A DNA stretch of 64,000 nt from Castellaniella sp040276085 (GTDB lineage: Bacteria > Pseudomonadota > Gammaproteobacteria > Burkholderiales > Burkholderiaceae_B). The stretch lies in NCBI RefSeq assembly GCF_040276085.1, contig NZ_JBELOK010000011.1, positions 1 to 64,000 of the forward strand, in the 5' to 3' direction. The notes under the pieces were generated by a model, which made no database searches, was not told where the DNA came from, and was given only the letters and a program-made list of their open reading frames with translations. Made by a program: the position numbers and the translations under genes. This document shows, piece by piece, positions 61,125 through 64,000 of the stretch; within the stretch, counting starts at the first letter, position 1, and every line of letters starts with the position of its first letter.

Positions 61125-62723
61125 TCAGTTGGCCGGTAAAGCAAGCGCAGACTGCTTGAGCTGAAACACCGACAGCGAACCACCGACTTCGAGCGCCAGG
61201 GACTCCAGCGATCCCGCAGCTGTCGCCGCTTGCTGAACCAGCTGGGCGTTTTGCTGTGTCACCGAATCCATCTGCATAATCGCCAGGTTGATCTGATCGA
61301 TTCCTGAAGATTGTTCTACGGTGGCTGCGGTGATTTCTGCCATGATGTCTGACACCCTGTTGACGGCCTGCACGATCTCCAGCATGGTCTCGCCCGCCCG
61401 GTTGACTTGATCAGAACCCGCCTGCACACGATCGACAGAATCCGCGATCAAAGTCTTGATCTCTTTGGCAGCACCGGCACTACGCTGGGCCAATGCCCGG
61501 ACCTCTGCCGCCACCACAGCAAAACCACGGCCCTGCTCGCCGGCGCGTGCCGCCTCGACGGCCGCGTTAAGCGCCAGAATATTGGTCTGAAAAGCAATGG
61601 AATCAATGACGCCAACAATATCCGCGATTTTCTGTGAGCTGCCAGAGATACCCTGCATGGTGAGCACCACCTCATCCACCACGTGGCCACCCCGAGACGC
61701 CACTTGTGCGGCACTGGCAGCCAGCTCGTTGGCCTGCTGCGCATGATCGGCATTTTGCTTGACGGTACTGGCAAGCTCTTCCATGCTGGCAGCCGTCTGT
61801 TGCAAGGCAGCCGCCTGCTGATCCGTGCGGCTGCTGAGATCCTGGTTACCCGCTGCGATGCGCTGCGTGCCGGAAGTCATTTGGCCGACATGGGTTCGGA
61901 CACCCAGAATCAGTGTTTCCAGACCATCACGCATGTCTTTCAGGCCATGCAACAACAGCCCGATTTCATCCCGGCCACGCGGCACAATATCCACATCCAA
62001 ATGACCACTGGCCATCGTTTGCAGATGCCGTCCTATCGCCTGTAACGGCCGCAAGACCGTACGCATGAGCAACCGGTAGGCAATCAAAGCCAGCAACACC
62101 GCCACCACAACCAGGCCCAGGAACCCGTAGTTGGCCCAGCTGAATTGCTGAGCAAGATCCTGACGCATCTGGGTGCTGCTGTTCTGCACGTATTGATCAA
62201 ACTGTCCAAACGCGCGATCCATACCCCGGGCGGCCCCACGCAACCTGCCACGTTTAAGGGCTTCAAATGCCTGGGCATCCTGCTGCGCAGCCAGGCCACG
62301 CAATTGTTCGACCTGTGCCCAGTAATCTTTGAAACTGCGATCCAGAACATGTTGCAGGGATTGGCCTTGAGAGCCCGTCAGGGCATTGGCTTGCTGAAAT
62401 GACTGCATATGCTCTTTGGAGCGCAGCAGTAATTTATCTGCCTGACCAAGCTCCCAGAGCCGCTGCTTTTCGTTGGCAATGTCCAGAGCCCCATCAACCT
62501 GCGTGGCAGCCTGCTGAGCGTAAATAAGGGCATTTTTAACGTCTGAATTGGCCTGTACCCCCACGGCCGACAATTGCGAAAGTGCCTGGCGGCTTTGCTG
62601 TTGCACAAACCAGGCGCTGCCCACCGCCAGAACAGTAAGCAAGGACAGTAGACCCACGACCAGCGTGAGGCGAGTGCGCAAGGACACGCTGAACGAACGC
62701 CTCTTGAAAATGCGGAGCTTCAT
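61125..62723 (-). CDS. Methyl-accepting chemotaxis protein 2
   Basis: 532 aa. TM1 about residues 17-40, a periplasmic helical sensor of about 150 residues, TM2 about 194-214, HAMP, then the signalling domain with IDSIAFQTNILALNAAVEAARAGEQGRGFAVVAAEVRALAQRSAGAAKEI. No C-terminal CheR pentapeptide. On the minus strand GCTGATAA upstream resembles a sigma-28 -10, with AAAAGTTG 13 bp before it (2 bp too far). Ligand unknown. Closely related to the receptor at 35.5 kb in the signalling half. Confidence 0.93.
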   Translation of the reverse strand: MKLRIFKRRSFSVSLRTRLTLVVGLLSLLTVLAVGSAWFVQQQSRQALSQLSAVGVQANSDVKNALIYAQQAATQVDGALDIANEKQRLWELGQADKLLLRSKEHMQSFQQANALTGSQGQSLQHVLDRSFKDYWAQVEQLRGLAAQQDAQAFEALKRGRLRGAARGMDRAFGQFDQYVQNSSTQMRQDLAQQFSWANYGFLGLVVVAVLLALIAYRLLMRTVLRPLQAIGRHLQTMASGHLDVDIVPRGRDEIGLLLHGLKDMRDGLETLILGVRTHVGQMTSGTQRIAAGNQDLSSRTDQQAAALQQTAASMEELASTVKQNADHAQQANELAASAAQVASRGGHVVDEVVLTMQGISGSSQKIADIVGVIDSIAFQTNILALNAAVEAARAGEQGRGFAVVAAEVRALAQRSAGAAKEIKTLIADSVDRVQAGSDQVNRAGETMLEIVQAVNRVSDIMAEITAATVEQSSGIDQINLAIMQMDSVTQQNAQLVQQAATAAGSLESLALEVGGSLSVFQLKQSALALPAN

Positions 62724-62780
62724 GTCACCTCTCTGAACCTGTTATCAGCATGCCATGGCACGCAACTTTTGTTTTCATGA

Positions 62781-62805
62781 AAATAGGGCCTTGTAGGCCC
62801 CATTT
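62781..62805 (-). terminator. Terminator downstream of flgL
   Basis: Read on the minus strand: AAATGGGGCCT, loop ACA, AGGCCCTATTT, with T residues following. The 11-bp stem has one G-T pair. It lies 50 bp after the flgL stop and before the next chemoreceptor. Confidence 0.75.
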
Positions 62806-62854
62806 ACCCGAATATGTCCTGTTCGCGAGTGGCGAGCCGGACAAAATCTTGTGG

Positions 62855-64000
62855 TTATTTGCTGCCCAGATTAAACAGACTGAGGCCCTGGATGGTCTGG
62901 AAGGCCAGGCCAGCGCCTTCAAGTGCCATCTTGCGCAGGCTGAGCTGCGTGGTGGCTTCGTAGTAATCGAGGTCTTCGATGCCCGACAAGGCCTTGGCAA
63001 AACCCAGATTGCGCTGGCTGCCGCTGCCGTCAAGTGCCTGAAGTTCGTTCATGCGGGCACCGATCGAGGCGCGCACGGTCAGCACATTATCGTAGTTACT
63101 GGCCAGTTGCTGCATCCCCGTATTGAGCACATTTCGCAGGGACGCTGTGGCCTCTGCATCGCCTTGGGACGGCGCATTCAGTGCAGCCACCAGATTATCC
63201 AGCGTTGTGAAGATATTTGGGTTTTGTGTCTTGAGCGGATCGACAGTAACTGTGTCACCCACCGCAGGCGTACCCGATATTTGGACACGTGTGCCATGGC
63301 CAAGATCCATTTCGGCAGCGTCAGCTGCCAGCGGTGGATAGCTGGTAGTTGCTGGGGGGAGGACGCCTGAATGGTCGGTTACCGCGACATCGTAGCCCGT
63401 GGCAGTAAACGTTACCGCAAACGAATACCGGGCATCCGGGTTGCCGGTGGTTGCATCGCGATCGGCAATAAACGGCCCACCAAACACTGCCGTACCCGCA
63501 TTGGTGTTTGGCACAGCAGAGGTGTAGTCCAGGGTGCCTGGCTGTCCCCGGGCAAAGATGTCAGAACCAATATCGCTACCGGCAATCTGGCGGGTGGCAT
63601 CGGCCTGGATATTGCGCTGCAAGGCATCACCCTGATAAGCACCCGCCGCGTCAAACGCTGGTTGCCCACCCTTTGAGCCAGAAAACAGATACTGACCATT
63701 GCCATCCGTGGTGTTCGCAATGCCCAGGGCCGTATCACGGGCGTTTTGCAGCACATTGGCCAGCGTCAGCCTGTCGGCATCCGACAACGTGCCATTGCCC
63801 ACCTGTACCAGCCGGGTACGGACATCAACCAGCAGGCTGGTGAGACTGTTCAGTGCGTCTTCTTCAGTGCCAAGGTTTTGATTGGCCACGGCACGATTGG
63901 CAGCATAGCGGGCGTTTTGTGCCTGCGACTGCGAGAGGTTGATGGCCTGGGATGCCCCAAGGGGATCGTCGGCGGGCGTGACCATTTTTTGGCCAGAGCC
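62855..64000 (-). CDS. flgL: Flagellar hook-associated protein FlgL (N-terminus cut by window edge)
   Basis: The frame runs into the right edge. An internal ATG at 63985 is not the true start, since the codons before it (A-L-A-K-K) continue the FlgL N-terminal coiled domain ahead of MVTPADDPLGASQAINLSQSQAQN. The conserved C-terminus reads LDGSGSQRNLGFAKALSGIEDLDYYEATTQLSLRKMALEGAGLAFQTIQGLSLFNL. About 380 residues are visible. FlgL is the hook-filament junction protein; flgK probably lies upstream, outside the window. Confidence 0.94.
   Translation of the reverse strand, partial: GSGQKMVTPADDPLGASQAINLSQSQAQNARYAANRAVANQNLGTEEDALNSLTSLLVDVRTRLVQVGNGTLSDADRLTLANVLQNARDTALGIANTTDGNGQYLFSGSKGGQPAFDAAGAYQGDALQRNIQADATRQIAGSDIGSDIFARGQPGTLDYTSAVPNTNAGTAVFGGPFIADRDATTGNPDARYSFAVTFTATGYDVAVTDHSGVLPPATTSYPPLAADAAEMDLGHGTRVQISGTPAVGDTVTVDPLKTQNPNIFTTLDNLVAALNAPSQGDAEATASLRNVLNTGMQQLASNYDNVLTVRASIGARMNELQALDGSGSQRNLGFAKALSGIEDLDYYEATTQLSLRKMALEGAGLAFQTIQGLSLFNLGSK

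Noticed and set aside
62728..62775. Sigma-28 promoter before chemoreceptor 2
   Set aside because: GCTGATAA is good, but the -35-like AAAAGTTG lies 2 bp too far for the usual spacing.

Overview
The window looks like the chromosome of a betaproteobacterium of the Alcaligenaceae (Bordetella/Achromobacter/Castellaniella/Pusillimonas-like). The basis is GC-rich coding, the block rpsP-rimM-trmD / tusA-alaS, periplasmic TctC ('Bug') receptors with TctAB permeases, many LysR regulators, and the flagellar set flaG-fliDST plus fliFGHIJKLMNOPQR. The genus is not fixed by what can be read here. A quinol-type NO reductase and a hemerythrin-domain protein with an NsrR-like operator suggest a denitrifying or NO-exposed lifestyle.

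Region 1 (1-8.3 kb): the tail of an IS3-family element abuts argG at the left edge. Then come an alpha/beta hydrolase, tRNA-Ala(CGC) with a terminator, and a decayed tyrosine integrase. A small lower-GC stretch follows with two exported metal/stress-type proteins, one under an FNR-type box. It ends with a Tat-exported beta-carbonic anhydrase, uppP, and a divergent LysR/azoreductase pair.

Region 2 (8.3-19 kb): qNOR (norB, GTG start) is followed by a two-gene restriction-modification operon. Its methyltransferase is unusually long (about 1,024 aa) and carries an AT-rich central target-recognition segment; its partner is a 957-aa helicase-nuclease. An AcoR-like sigma-54 activator lies convergent to the operon.

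Region 3 (19-35.3 kb) is catabolic. A sigma-54-promoted aldehyde dehydrogenase has a perfect upstream palindrome. A LysR-linked operon encodes an AtuA-like protein, a small separate AtuA-C-type protein and a TAXI-TRAP transporter; a convergent SDR gene follows. A tartrate locus carries a tripartite transporter (tctC-tctA-tctB), D(-)-tartrate dehydratase, and two tartrate/D-malate dehydrogenase paralogues on either side of a LysR gene.

Region 4 (35.5-43.5 kb): a chemoreceptor, a secreted PIG-L deacetylase whose 3' end overlaps trmD, the rpsP-rimM-trmD operon (rplS is not next to it), tusA translationally coupled to alaS, and a hemerythrin-domain gene.

Region 5 (43.5-64 kb) is motility: fliA, a sigma-28 promoter driving flaG-fliD-fliS-fliT, a second FliK-type gene, a FlhB C-domain-like gene, divergent fliE, and then thirteen tightly overlapping genes fliF-fliR. 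The end of the window carries a lipoprotein, a second chemoreceptor and the 3' part of flgL, cut by the window edge.

The most novel-looking items are the long-Mod restriction system with its apparent recognition-domain exchange, the uncharacterised split-AtuA/TAXI-TRAP catabolic cluster, and several regulatory sites read directly from the sequence (FNR-like, NsrR-like, sigma-54 with UAS, sigma-28).
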